This document shows, one piece after another, positions 8,998-21,308 of a stretch of DNA of 64,000 bases. The notes beneath the pieces are model-generated. The model saw only the letters and a program-made list of their open reading frames with translations, ran no database searches and had not been told where the DNA came from. A program made the position numbers and the translations under genes. Each line of letters opens with the position of its first letter. Within the stretch, counting starts at the first letter, position 1. This stretch comes from Paenacidovorax monticola (lineage in GTDB: Bacteria; Pseudomonadota; Gammaproteobacteria; Burkholderiales; Burkholderiaceae_C), in contig NZ_CP060790.1 of NCBI RefSeq assembly GCF_014489595.1, forward strand, positions 1,798,001 to 1,862,000. Direction: 5' to 3'.

Positions 8998-9984
8998 TTA
9001 CAGCAGGTGCTTGACGCCGTCCTGCTCGCCTTGCAGCTCGGCCAGGGTCTTGTCGATGCACTCTTGCGAGAAGGCGTCGATTTCCAGGCCCTCGACGATC
9101 TTGTACTCGCCGTTTTCGGTGGTCACGGGGAAGCCGAACACGATGCCGGCGGGAATACCGTATTCACCGTTGGAAGGCACGCCCATGGTGACCCACTCGC
9201 CCTTGGAGCCCAGGGCCCAGTCGCGCATGTGGTCGATGGCGGCGTTGGCGGCCGAGGCAGCCGACGACAGGCCGCGGGCGGCGATGATGGCGGCGCCGCG
9301 CTTGCCCACCGTGGGCAGGAACACGTCCTTGTTCCAGGCCTGGTCGTTGATGGCGTCCTTCACGGACTTGCCATCCACCGTGGCGAAACGGTAGTCGGCG
9401 TACATCGTGGGCGAGTGGTTGCCCCACACGGTGAGCTTGCGGATGTCGCCCACCTTGAAGCCACCCTTGGAGGCCAGTTGCGATGCAGCGCGGTTGTGGT
9501 CCAGGCGCAGCATGGCGGTGAAGTTCTTGGCCGGCAGGTCGGGGGCCGACTTCATGGCGATGTAGGCGTTGGTGTTGGCGGGGTTGCCGACGACCAGCAC
9601 CTTGACATTGCGCGAGGCCACGGCGTTCAGGGCCTTGCCCTGGGCCGTGAAGATCTGGGCGTTGGCAGCCAGCAGGTCGGCGCGCTCCATGCCGGGGCCA
9701 CGGGGGCGGGCACCGACCAGCAGGGCGTAGTCGGTATCCTTGAAGGCTTGCATGGGGTCGCTGTGGGCCTCGATGCCGGCCAGCAGCGGGAAGGCGCAGT
9801 CTTCGAGTTCCATGATCACGCCCTTGAGCGCGTTCTGGGCCTTCTCGTCAGGAATTTCGAGCAGCTGGAGGATGACAGGCTGGTCCTTGCCCAGCATTTC
9901 GCCGGAGGCGATGCGGAACAGCAGGGCGTAACCGATTTGGCCAGCTGCGCCGGTAACGGCGACGCGGACGGGCTTCTTGCTCAT
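8998..9984 (-). CDS. mdh: Malate dehydrogenase (NAD-dependent)
   Basis: A 328-residue enzyme oxidising malate to oxaloacetate. It has the NAD-binding [21 protein letters not shown] motif at the N-terminus, the substrate Arg loop [15 protein letters not shown], and catalytic His in [12 protein letters not shown]. The start MSKKPVRV at 9984 follows a TTTGGAG site; the longer frame upstream is not needed. It heads the minus-strand block mdh-tam-lyase-exported protein-acnB, divergent from the GntR regulator. Confidence 0.97.
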
Positions 9985-10079
9985 GGTGAGAACTCCAAAA
10001 AGAGTGGGAAAAACAGGTGTGGTGCAAGGTCGCACCAGCGTCTGTCACCAGCAGCCCGCGCCCCGCAGAACAGCCTTGG

Positions 10080-10109
10080 AGTGTACCGCCGATTCGAGAT
10101 CAGCGTCAA
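10080..10109 (-). promoter_or_regulatory. Candidate mdh promoter
   Basis: On the minus strand TTGACG (10104-10109) is followed, 18 bases on, by TACACT (10080-10085). This is a reasonable sigma-70-type pair about 100 bases upstream of the mdh start. The palindrome at 10121-10132 lies just upstream of its -35 element. Confidence 0.5.
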
Positions 10110-10110
10110 T

Positions 10111-10138
10111 TTGTCTTATGTCTTATATAAGATATGAT
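10111..10138 (+). promoter_or_regulatory. Candidate GntR promoter overlapping palindrome TCTTATATAAGA
   Basis: TTGTCT (10111-10116) and TATGAT (10133-10138), 16 bases apart, flank the perfect 12-base palindrome TCTTATATAAGA at 10121-10132. An extra direct TCTTAT half-site lies at 10114-10119. The palindrome sits between the divergent promoters of mdh and the GntR gene, the expected position for an autoregulatory operator that could also control mdh. Confidence 0.55.
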
Positions 10139-10191
10139 CGGAGGCTGAGCGGGGCTGCCGTGCAGGCGCCCCACCCCACGTCCAGCACACC

Positions 10192-10983
10192 ATGTCCAAC
10201 ACGCCGCTTGCTGCCTCCGATGCACCGGCCGCCCCTTCCGGCGGCGCGGCCAGCGGCACCCCCGCGTTCAGCCCGCTGTACCAGCAGATCAAGGGGCTGA
10301 TCCTGCAGAGCCTGCAGGCCGGCGAATGGAAGCCCGGCGAGGCCATCCCCAGCGAAATGGAACTGGCCGCGCGCTTTCGCGTGAGCCAGGGCACCGTGCG
10401 CAAGGCCATCGATGAACTGGCCGCAGAGAACCTCGTCATGCGCCGCCAAGGCAAGGGCACCTTCGTGGCCACCCATGCCGAGCAGCATGTGCAGTACCGC
10501 TTCCTGAAGCTGCTGCCCGACACCGGCGACGCCCGCGTGGAGGGCCCCGCCCAGCGCCGCATCATCGACTGCAAGCGCGTGCGCGCGAGCGCGGAGGTGG
10601 CCCGCGCCCTGGCCCTGCGCACGGGCGATCCCGTCATCCAGGCCCGGCGCGTGCTGGCCTTCAGCGGCACACCCACCATCCTCGAGGACATCTGGCTGCC
10701 GGGGCAGGCCTTCAAGGGCCTCACGGCGCAGCAGATGGGCAGCTACCCTGGCCCCACCTATGCCATGTTCGAGATCGATTTCGGCGTGCGCATGGTGCGC
10801 GCCGAGGAGAAGATCCGCGCCGTCCTGCCCGATGCGGACCAGGCCACGCTACTGGACGTGACCACGGCGACCCCGCTGCTGAGCGTGGAGCGCATTGCTT
10901 ACACCTATAACGATGTTCCCATGGAGTTACGCCGCGGCCTCTACCGCACCGACACGCACCACTACCGTAACGCGCTTAGCTGA
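10192..10983 (+). CDS. GntR-family (HutC/UTRA subfamily) transcriptional regulator
   Basis: 263 residues. The winged HTH spans about residues 28-95 (SPLYQQIKGLILQSL, then IPSEMELAARFRVSQGTVRKA and RRQGKGTFVA). A UTRA effector-binding domain follows to the C-terminus (VIQARRVLAFSGTPTILEDIWLP; TPLLSVERIAYTYNDVPMELRRG). It sits between the divergent TCA blocks (mdh-acnB and sdh-gltA), so a role in adjusting TCA-cycle expression is a good inference. The ligand may be a TCA-type organic acid but is not visible in the sequence. Confidence 0.92.
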   Translation: MSNTPLAASDAPAAPSGGAASGTPAFSPLYQQIKGLILQSLQAGEWKPGEAIPSEMELAARFRVSQGTVRKAIDELAAENLVMRRQGKGTFVATHAEQHVQYRFLKLLPDTGDARVEGPAQRRIIDCKRVRASAEVARALALRTGDPVIQARRVLAFSGTPTILEDIWLPGQAFKGLTAQQMGSYPGPTYAMFEIDFGVRMVRAEEKIRAVLPDADQATLLDVTTATPLLSVERIAYTYNDVPMELRRGLYRTDTHHYRNALS

Positions 10984-11121
10984 CAGGTGACTGGCATCTT
11001 GAGCGCAAACATCGAAAATACGGATCCCCGCACAACCCTGCTTGTTGCATTGCAATAGAATTTTGGGTTGTTTGCATACGCGCGATTACAACGCAGTTAC
11101 ATCCACGAAAGCACCCGCCAC

Positions 11122-11556
11122 ATGACCGAGCTTGCCAAGAAGCGGCCTGAATTCCGCAACATCAACGCCTTCAAGGACCTCACGACGTACCGGCTGCCGG
11201 CCGCTGGATGGGTCTCCATCCTGCACCGTGCCAGCGGCGTGATCATGTTCCTGCTGCTGCCCTTCATCCTCTGGATGTTCGACACCTCGGTGTCCTCCGA
11301 GTTCTCCTTCGCCAAGTTCAAGGCCGCGTTCAACGTGGGCCTGGGCTTCGTGCCCGGCTGGTTCCTCAAGCTGGTGGCGCTGGCGCTGATCTGGGCCTAC
11401 CTGCACCACTTCATCTCGGGCCTGCGCCATCTGTGGATGGACATGAACCACGAGGCCGTGAGCAAGGAATTCGGCAAGAAGTCGGCCGTGGTCACGCTGG
11501 TGCTCGCCATCGGCCTCACGCTGGTGCTGGGCGCGAAGCTGTTCGGCCTGTACTGA
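11122..11556 (+). CDS. sdhC: Succinate dehydrogenase cytochrome b556 subunit
   Basis: A 144-residue membrane anchor with three hydrophobic helices. The quinone-site Ser and Arg lie in VSILHRASGV, and the haem-ligand region is HHFISGLRHLWMD. It anchors the SdhAB catalytic heterodimer in the inner membrane and passes electrons to quinone. ATG 11122 was chosen over the upstream extension because the family starts MTELAKKRPEFRN-like. First gene of sdhCDAB-sdhE-gltA. A TAGAAT at 11056-11061 could be its -10 element, without a convincing -35. Confidence 0.95.
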   Translation: MTELAKKRPEFRNINAFKDLTTYRLPAAGWVSILHRASGVIMFLLLPFILWMFDTSVSSEFSFAKFKAAFNVGLGFVPGWFLKLVALALIWAYLHHFISGLRHLWMDMNHEAVSKEFGKKSAVVTLVLAIGLTLVLGAKLFGLY

Positions 11557-11598
11557 TCCGATCCGACACCCCTTTCCCCAACAAGAAGGAACCCCACA

Positions 11599-11964
11599 AT
11601 GTCCGTGAATTACGGCTCCAAGCGCACCGTGGTCGGTGCCCACTATGGCCTGCGCGACTGGCTCAGCCAGCGCGTGACCGCGGTCCTGATGGCCCTCTTC
11701 ACCCTGGTGGTGCTGGCCCAGGTGATCTTCTCCAAGGGCCCCGTCGGCTACGACCAATGGGCCGGCATCTTCGCCTCCCAGTGGATGAAGGTGCTCACGT
11801 TCTCCGTGATCGTGGCGCTGGCGTGGCACGTCTGGGTCGGCATGCGCGATTTCTGGATGGACTACATCCAACCCGTGGGCCTGCGTCTGGCATTGCAGGT
11901 TTTCACCATCGTCTGGCTGGTCGGCTGCGCCGGCTGGGGCATCCAGGTTCTGTGGCGTCTGTGA
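11599..11964 (+). CDS. sdhD: Succinate dehydrogenase membrane anchor subunit
   Basis: 121 residues, three transmembrane helices. HYGLRDWLSQRVTAVLM opens the first helix, and AWHVWVGMRDFWMDYIQP carries the haem-ligand His and the quinone-site Asp-Tyr pair. It partners SdhC in complex II. The start is preceded by AAGAAGGAACCCC. It lies 42 bases after sdhC and 22 before sdhA. Confidence 0.95.
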   Translation: MSVNYGSKRTVVGAHYGLRDWLSQRVTAVLMALFTLVVLAQVIFSKGPVGYDQWAGIFASQWMKVLTFSVIVALAWHVWVGMRDFWMDYIQPVGLRLALQVFTIVWLVGCAGWGIQVLWRL

Positions 11965-11986
11965 TTCCCACGATTGAAGGCAAACA

Positions 11987-13792
11987 ATGAGCTATACCAA
12001 AGCGAACATCACCACGCGCAAGTTTGACGTCGTCATCGTCGGCGCCGGCGGCTCCGGCATGCGCGCCGCACTCGAACTCTCCCGCGCGGGCCTGAACGTG
12101 GCCTCCCTGTCCAAGGTCTTCCCCACCCGCTCGCACACCGTGGCGGCCCAGGGCGGCGTGTCGGCCTCGCTCGGCAACATGAGCGAAGACAACTGGCACT
12201 ACCACTTCTACGACACCATCAAGGGCTCCGACTGGCTGGGCGACCAGGACGCCATCGAGTTCATGTGCCGCGAGGCACCCAAGGTCGTGTACGAGCTGGA
12301 GCACTTCGGCATGCCGTTCGACCGCAACCCCGACGGCACGATCTACCAGCGCCCCTTCGGCGGCCACACCGCCAACTATGGCGAGAAGCCCGTGCAGCGC
12401 GCCTGCGCCGCGGCCGACCGCACCGGCCACGCCATGCTGCATACGCTGTATCAGCAGAACGTGAAGGCCAAGACGAACTTCTTCGTCGAGTGGATGGCCC
12501 TGGACCTGATCCGCGATGCCGACGGCGACGTGGTCGGCGTGACGGCCCTCGAACTCGAAACCGGCGAGCTCTACGCCCTGCAGGCCAAGGCCGTGCTGCT
12601 GGCCACCGGTGGCGCGGGCCGCATCTTCGCCGCCTCGACCAACGCGTTCATCAACACCGGTGACGGCCTGGGCATGGCGGCGCGCGCCGGCATCCCGCTG
12701 CAGGACATGGAGTTCTGGCAGTTCCACCCCACCGGCGTGGCCGGCGCGGGCGTGCTGCTGACCGAAGGCTGCCGCGGCGAAGGCGCCATCCTGCTCAACA
12801 GCAACGGCGAGCGCTTCATGGAGCGCTATGCCCCCACGCTGAAGGACTTGGCTCCCCGCGATTTCGTGTCCCGCTCGATGGACCAGGAAATCAAGGAAGG
12901 CCGTGGCTGCGGCCCCAACAAGGACTACGTGCTGCTCAAGCTCGACCACCTGGGCGCCGAGACCATCCACAAGCGCCTGCCCTCGGTGTACGAGATCGGC
13001 GTCAACTTCGCCAACGTGGACATCACCAAGGAGCCGATCCCCGTGGTGCCCACCATCCACTACCAGATGGGTGGCATCCCCACCAACATCAACGGCCAGG
13101 TCGTGGTGCACGACGGCGTGCAGAACAAGGTGGTCAACGGCCTGTACGCAGTGGGCGAATGCTCCTGCGTGAGCGTGCACGGCGCCAACCGCCTGGGCAC
13201 GAACTCGCTGCTGGACCTGCTGGTCTTCGGTAAGTCCGCCGGCCGCCACATCGTGGAATCGGTCAAGAGCAGCGGCGAACACAAGCCACTGCCGGCCGAC
13301 GGCGCGGACCGCACCCTGGCGCGCCTGAACCAGCTGCAGGAATCCAACGAGGGCACCTACGCCCAGGACATCGCGGGCGACATCCGCGCCTCCATGCAGC
13401 AGCATGCCGGCGTGTTCCGCACCCAGGCCGGCATGGACGAGGGCGTGGTCAAGATCAACGCCATCCGCGAGCGCGTGGGCTCCGTGACCCTCAAGGACAA
13501 GTCCAAGGTCTGGAACACGGCGCGCATGGAAGCGCTGGAAGTGGACAACCTCATCGAAGTGGCACAGGCCACGATGACCTCGGCCGCGGCCCGCAAGGAA
13601 TGCCGCGGCGCCCACACGGTGTACGACTACGAGCACCCCGCTGACCACCCCGATTTCCCGCTGGGCCGCAACGACAAGGAATGGATGAAGCACACGCTGT
13701 GGCACAGCGCGACGAACAGCCTGACCTACAAGCCCGTGAACCTGAAGCCCCTGACGGTGGACAGCGTGCCTCCCAAGGTCCGTACGTTCTGA
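11987..13792 (+). CDS. sdhA: Succinate dehydrogenase flavoprotein subunit
   Basis: A 601-residue catalytic subunit. FAD-binding VVIVGAGGSGMRAALEL lies near residue 15, the covalent-flavin His is in RSHTVAAQGG, and active-site elements HPTGVAG, RGEGAILLNSNGERF and the C-terminal catalytic domain follow. It oxidises succinate to fumarate in complex II. Complete length, typical of the family. Central gene of the sdh operon. Confidence 0.97.
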   Translation: MSYTKANITTRKFDVVIVGAGGSGMRAALELSRAGLNVASLSKVFPTRSHTVAAQGGVSASLGNMSEDNWHYHFYDTIKGSDWLGDQDAIEFMCREAPKVVYELEHFGMPFDRNPDGTIYQRPFGGHTANYGEKPVQRACAAADRTGHAMLHTLYQQNVKAKTNFFVEWMALDLIRDADGDVVGVTALELETGELYALQAKAVLLATGGAGRIFAASTNAFINTGDGLGMAARAGIPLQDMEFWQFHPTGVAGAGVLLTEGCRGEGAILLNSNGERFMERYAPTLKDLAPRDFVSRSMDQEIKEGRGCGPNKDYVLLKLDHLGAETIHKRLPSVYEIGVNFANVDITKEPIPVVPTIHYQMGGIPTNINGQVVVHDGVQNKVVNGLYAVGECSCVSVHGANRLGTNSLLDLLVFGKSAGRHIVESVKSSGEHKPLPADGADRTLARLNQLQESNEGTYAQDIAGDIRASMQQHAGVFRTQAGMDEGVVKINAIRERVGSVTLKDKSKVWNTARMEALEVDNLIEVAQATMTSAAARKECRGAHTVYDYEHPADHPDFPLGRNDKEWMKHTLWHSATNSLTYKPVNLKPLTVDSVPPKVRTF

Positions 13793-13817
13793 TCACCGCA
13801 GCCCACGAGAGAACACC

Positions 13818-14519
13818 ATGAAGCGCACCTTTCAAATCTACCGCTACGACCCGGACAAGGACGCCAAGCCCTACATGCAGACCGTCGAGATCGAACTCGA
13901 CGGCCATGAGCGCATGCTGCTCGACGCCCTGGTCAAGCTCAAGGCGCAGGATCCGTCCATCTCGTTCCGCCGCTCCTGCCGCGAGGGCGTGTGCGGCTCG
14001 GACGCCATGAACATCAACGGCAAGAACGGCCTGGCCTGCCTCACGAACATGAACACCCTCAAGGGCACCATCGTTCTGAAGCCCCTGCCCGGCCTGCCCG
14101 TGATCCGCGACCTGATCGTGGACATGACGCAGTTCTTCAAGCAGTACAACTCGATCAAGCCGTACCTGATCACCGAAGGCATCACGCCCGAGAAGGAACG
14201 CCTGCAGTCGCCCGAGGAGCGCGAGGAGCTCAACGGCCTGTACGAGTGCATCCTGTGCGCGAGCTGCTCCACGAGCTGCCCGTCGTTCTGGTGGAACCCC
14301 GACAAGTTCGTGGGCCCCGCCGGCCTGCTGCAGGCCTACCGCTTCATCGCCGACAGCCGCGACGAAGCCACGGGTGCGCGCCTGGACAACCTCGAGGACC
14401 CGTACCGCCTGTTCCGCTGCCACACCATCATGAACTGCGTGGACGTGTGCCCCAAGGGCCTGAACCCCACCCGGGCCATCGGCAAGATCAAGGAATTGAT
14501 GGTGCGCCGCGCCATCTAA
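13818..14519 (+). CDS. sdhB: Succinate dehydrogenase iron-sulfur subunit
   Basis: 233 residues. The [2Fe-2S] ligands are in CREGVCGSDAM with a further Cys in GLAC; the [4Fe-4S] motif is CILCASCSTSCP; the [3Fe-4S] motif is CHTIMNCVDVCPKGLNP. It relays electrons from SdhA flavin to quinone. It is 25 bases downstream of sdhA and 6 bases upstream of sdhE. Confidence 0.97.
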   Translation: MKRTFQIYRYDPDKDAKPYMQTVEIELDGHERMLLDALVKLKAQDPSISFRRSCREGVCGSDAMNINGKNGLACLTNMNTLKGTIVLKPLPGLPVIRDLIVDMTQFFKQYNSIKPYLITEGITPEKERLQSPEEREELNGLYECILCASCSTSCPSFWWNPDKFVGPAGLLQAYRFIADSRDEATGARLDNLEDPYRLFRCHTIMNCVDVCPKGLNPTRAIGKIKELMVRRAI

Positions 14520-14525
14520 CCACCC

Positions 14526-14819
14526 ATGGCCGAACAACTGCTCGACGAACGCGAACGCAACAAGCTCCAGTGGCGCTGCCGCCGGGGCCTCGTGGAAAAC
14601 GATCTGTTCATCGAGCAGTTCTTCGCCACCTACGGTTCCGGCCTGACCGCCCGCCATGCGCTGGGCCTGACCGTTCTCATGGATTTGGCCGACAACGACC
14701 TGCTGGACCTGCTGCTGCGGCGCAAGGAACCGGCGGGCGAGGTCGATACGCCAGAAGTCAGGGAAGTGCTCGAACTGTTGCGCCGGCGTGCGCCAGCGGC
14801 ACCTCCGCTCGTGGGCTAA
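14526..14819 (+). CDS. sdhE: FAD assembly factor SdhE (succinate dehydrogenase flavinylation)
   Basis: A 97-residue member of the SdhE/CptB (formerly DUF339) family, with the diagnostic RGxxE motif in [15 protein letters not shown] near residue 20. It promotes covalent attachment of FAD to SdhA. Its position directly after sdhB supports this. The family is usually 85-95 residues; the last dozen here are Pro/Ala-rich. Confidence 0.93.
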   Translation: MAEQLLDERERNKLQWRCRRGLVENDLFIEQFFATYGSGLTARHALGLTVLMDLADNDLLDLLLRRKEPAGEVDTPEVREVLELLRRRAPAAPPLVG

Positions 14820-14838
14820 CTCAAGAAGGAAACTGGAA

Positions 14839-18558
<3,720 letters not shown>

Positions 18559-18662
18559 CCAGGAACCGGAGCGCCTGGCGCGCACCCGGCAGGGGTTGTG
18601 GGCGATTTCCGCCTGAAGCCCTTGCCCGTTGTGCGCAAGCCGCTCCTGCTTTGAAAGCAAAC

Positions 18663-19523
18663 ATGTCCACCCCTCTTGAACTCCTGAGCGCCCACGCCTG
18701 CCACGGCGGCGAGCAGCGCTTCTACCGCCACGGCTCGCGCGAGATCGGCCTGCCCATGAAGTTCACGGCCTACCTGCCGCCGCAAGCGCTGGCGGGCGAG
18801 AGCGTCCCCACCCTGATCTACCTCGCGGGCCTGACGTGCACCGAGGAGACCTTTCCGATCAAGGCCGGCGCCCAGCGCCTGGCCGCCGAACTGGGCCTGG
18901 CCCTGATCGCGCCCGACACCAGCCCGCGCGGCGCCAACGTGCCCGGCGAAGCCGACGCCTGGGACTTCGGCGTGGGCGCTGGCTTCTACCTCGACGCCAC
19001 GCAGGCCCCCTGGTCCACGCACTGGCGCATGGAGAGCTACCTGCTGCGCGAACTGCTGCCGCTGGCCGAGGCCGAGCTGCCCATTGACGGGCAGCGCCTG
19101 GGCCTCTTCGGCCACTCGATGGGCGGCCACGGCGCGCTCACGCTGGCGCTGCGCCACCCGGGCCGCTTCCAGAGCCTCTCGGCCTTTGCGCCCATCGCCG
19201 CGCCCACGCGCTGCGCCTGGGGCGAAAAGGCCTTCAGCGGCTACCTGGGCGCCAACCGCGCCGCCTGGAATGCACATGACGCCAGCGAACTCATGGCGGC
19301 ACAGGCCCGCGCCCCCTACCCGCAGGGCATCCTCGTGGACCAGGGCCTGGCCGACAAATTCCTGGCCGAGCAGCAACTGCATCCCGAGGCCTTCGAAGCC
19401 GCCTGCGCCGGCGTGGGCCAACCGCTCACGCTGCGCCGCCATGCGGGCTACGACCACGGCTACTACTTCATCCAGAGCTTCATGGACGACCACCTGCGCC
19501 ACCACGCGCAGGCGCTGCGCTGA
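18663..19523 (+). CDS. fghA: S-formylglutathione hydrolase
   Basis: A 286-residue esterase-D family alpha/beta hydrolase. The nucleophile Ser is in GHSMGGHGAL (about residue 151) and the catalytic His in GYDHGYYF near the C-terminus. LAGLTCTEETF is a family hallmark. It releases formate and glutathione from S-formylglutathione, the product of the upstream dehydrogenase. Confidence 0.95.
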   Translation: MSTPLELLSAHACHGGEQRFYRHGSREIGLPMKFTAYLPPQALAGESVPTLIYLAGLTCTEETFPIKAGAQRLAAELGLALIAPDTSPRGANVPGEADAWDFGVGAGFYLDATQAPWSTHWRMESYLLRELLPLAEAELPIDGQRLGLFGHSMGGHGALTLALRHPGRFQSLSAFAPIAAPTRCAWGEKAFSGYLGANRAAWNAHDASELMAAQARAPYPQGILVDQGLADKFLAEQQLHPEAFEAACAGVGQPLTLRRHAGYDHGYYFIQSFMDDHLRHHAQALR

Positions 19524-19556
19524 GCTTCGCGCCTGCAACCTGGCACCATCCAGGGC

Positions 19557-19573
19557 ATTAACGGCGACTTAAG
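19557..19573 (+). promoter_or_regulatory. Candidate PmrA-type box: ATTAAC-N5-CTTAAG
   Basis: Two TTAA-centred half-sites (19557-19562 and 19568-19573) are spaced by exactly 11 bases, the PmrA/BasR arrangement. They cover the -35 position of a promoter whose -10 is TAGAAT at 19585-19590. The downstream gene is an EptA-type transferase, a classical PmrA target. Confidence 0.55.
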
Positions 19574-19584
19574 GCTGCTCTGCC

Positions 19585-19590
19585 TAGAAT
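19585..19590 (+). promoter_or_regulatory. Candidate -10 element of eptA; start codon very close to TSS
   Basis: TAGAAT lies 8 bases before the ATG at 19599. A transcript starting about seven bases downstream would be nearly leaderless. No Shine-Dalgarno sequence precedes the ATG, which fits. Confidence 0.45.
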
Positions 19591-19598
19591 GTCCGGCT

Positions 19599-21295
19599 AT
19601 GCCCGCCTTTCTGCAGCGCCAGCGCGCTGGCTCCGCTCCCTCCGCATCCGCCCCCCGATCCCTGCACCCCGCCTGGCTGGTGGTGCTGGTCAGCCTGTGG
19701 CTGGCCACGGTCTGCAACGTGCCGCTGTGGCGCGAGGTGGCGGCGCTGCCGGGCATCGGCGGGCTGCGCGGCTGGGGCTTCGGCCTGGCCTTCATGCTCA
19801 TCATCGCGGCGGCCAACGTGGCCGTGCTGAGCCTGCTGGCCTGGGGGCGCGCGCTCAAGCCCGTGCTGGCCCTGATGGTGCTGATGGCGGCCTTCGGCGC
19901 CTACTTCATGCTGAGCTACGGCATCGTCATCGACTCCAGCATGCTCGTGAACGTGCTGCAGACCGATCCGCGCGAGGCCGGCGATCTGCTCAACTGGCGC
20001 ATGGCCGCCGTCCTGCTGGTGCTGGCCGTGCCGCCGCTGTGGTGGCTGCTGCGCCGCCCCGTGCGGGCGCTGGGCTTCTGGCGCCACCTGTGGCACAGCG
20101 CGCTGCTGCTGGTGGCCGCCCTGCTCGTGCTGTCGGGCAGCCTGCTGCTGGTGTTCCAGGACTTCGCCTCCACCATGCGCAACCACACCAAGCTGCGCTA
20201 CCTCATCAACCCGCTCAACAGCGTGTACGCGGTGGGCCATATCGCGGCCAAGCCGCTGCGCATGGACACCAGCACGATCGCCCCCTGGGCCGCGACGCCC
20301 AACTGGGCCCCGAGTACGCGAGCCAGGCCCGCCCGCCCCTGCTGGTGCTGGTGCTGGGCGAAACCGGGCGCAGCGGCAACTTCGGCCTGAACGGCTATGA
20401 CCGCCCCACCACGCCGCTGCTCTCGGCCCGCAAGGACCTGGCCAGCGCACGCAACGCCTGGTCGTGCGGCACGAGCACGGCGGCCTCGGTGCCGTGCATG
20501 TTCTCGCACCTGGGCCGCGCGGGCTTCGACAACCGCAAGACCAATTTCGAAGGCCTGCTCGACGTGCTGCAGCATGCGGGCCTGGCCGTGCTCTGGGTGG
20601 ACAACCAGTCGGGCTGCAAGGGCGTGTGCGACCGGGTGGCCGAGGTCAGCACCTCGGACCTGAAGGACCCGCAGCTGTGCCCCGGCGGCGAATGCCAGGA
20701 CCCCATCATGCTTAGGGACCTGGACGCGCACATCGCGGCGCTGCCCGCCGAGCAGCGCGCGCGCGGCGTGGTGGTCGTGCTGCACCAGATGGGCAGCCAT
20801 GGCCCGGCCTACGCCAAGCGCTCGCTGCCGGCGCAAAAGCGCTTCCAGCCCGAGTGCCAGTCGAATGCGCTGCAGGAGTGCAGCCGCGAGCAGGTGGTGA
20901 ACGCGTACGACAACAGCATCATCGCGACGGACCTGTTCCTCGACGCCACCCTCCAGTGGCTGCAGGCGCGCGCGGACAAGGCGCAGACCGCGATGATGTA
21001 CGTGTCGGACCACGGCGAATCGCTGGGCGAGAACAACATCTACCTGCACGGCCTGCCCTACACCTTCGCGCCCGACGAGCAGAAGCACGTACCCTGGATC
21101 ACCTGGCTGTCGCCCGCGATGCAGCAGCGCACCCACATCGCCACGGCCTGCCTGCAGCGCGACCTGGCCGAGCGCCAGATCTCGCACGACCATTACTTCC
21201 ACTCGGTGCTGGGGCTGATGGGCGTGCGCACCAGCGTGTACCAGCCCGAGCTCGACCTCTTCACGCCCTGCCGGGACCCGAAGGCGGCCCGCTAG
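19599..21295 (+). pseudogene. eptA: Lipid A phosphoethanolamine transferase (EptA-like), frameshifted as read
   Basis: Inner-membrane enzyme that adds phosphoethanolamine to lipid A. The first frame holds the N-terminal five-helix membrane domain (to about residue 227, TSTIAP). The periplasmic sulfatase-fold domain continues one base out of phase: GETGRSGNFGLNGYDRP with the nucleophile Thr, HQMGSHGP, YDNSIIATD and VSDHGESLGE. One extra C in the CCCCC run at 20281-20285 rejoins them into about 565 residues. All metal and nucleophile motifs are present, so the break is probably a sequencing artefact. A PmrA-like box precedes it. Confidence 0.9.
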
Positions 21296-21303
21296 CGGGC
21301 CGC
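21284..21303. terminator. Perfect 20-base palindrome over the eptA stop codon
   Basis: GCGGCCCGCT followed by its exact reverse complement AGCGGGCCGC. It includes the TAG of eptA and ends 5 bases before the stop of the convergent Bug-receptor gene. There is no T tract, so it may be a factor-dependent or transcript-end hairpin. Confidence 0.45.
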
Positions 21304-21308
21304 CAGCG

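Noticed and set aside
11056..11061. TAGAAT as a firm sdhC promoter
   Set aside because: No acceptable -35 element lies 15 to 19 bases upstream, so it is mentioned only in the sdhC entry.
11903..13705. 600-codon open frame antisense to sdhA
   Set aside because: Composition shadow of sdhA, with Val/His/Gly/Gln-rich text and no recognisable motif.
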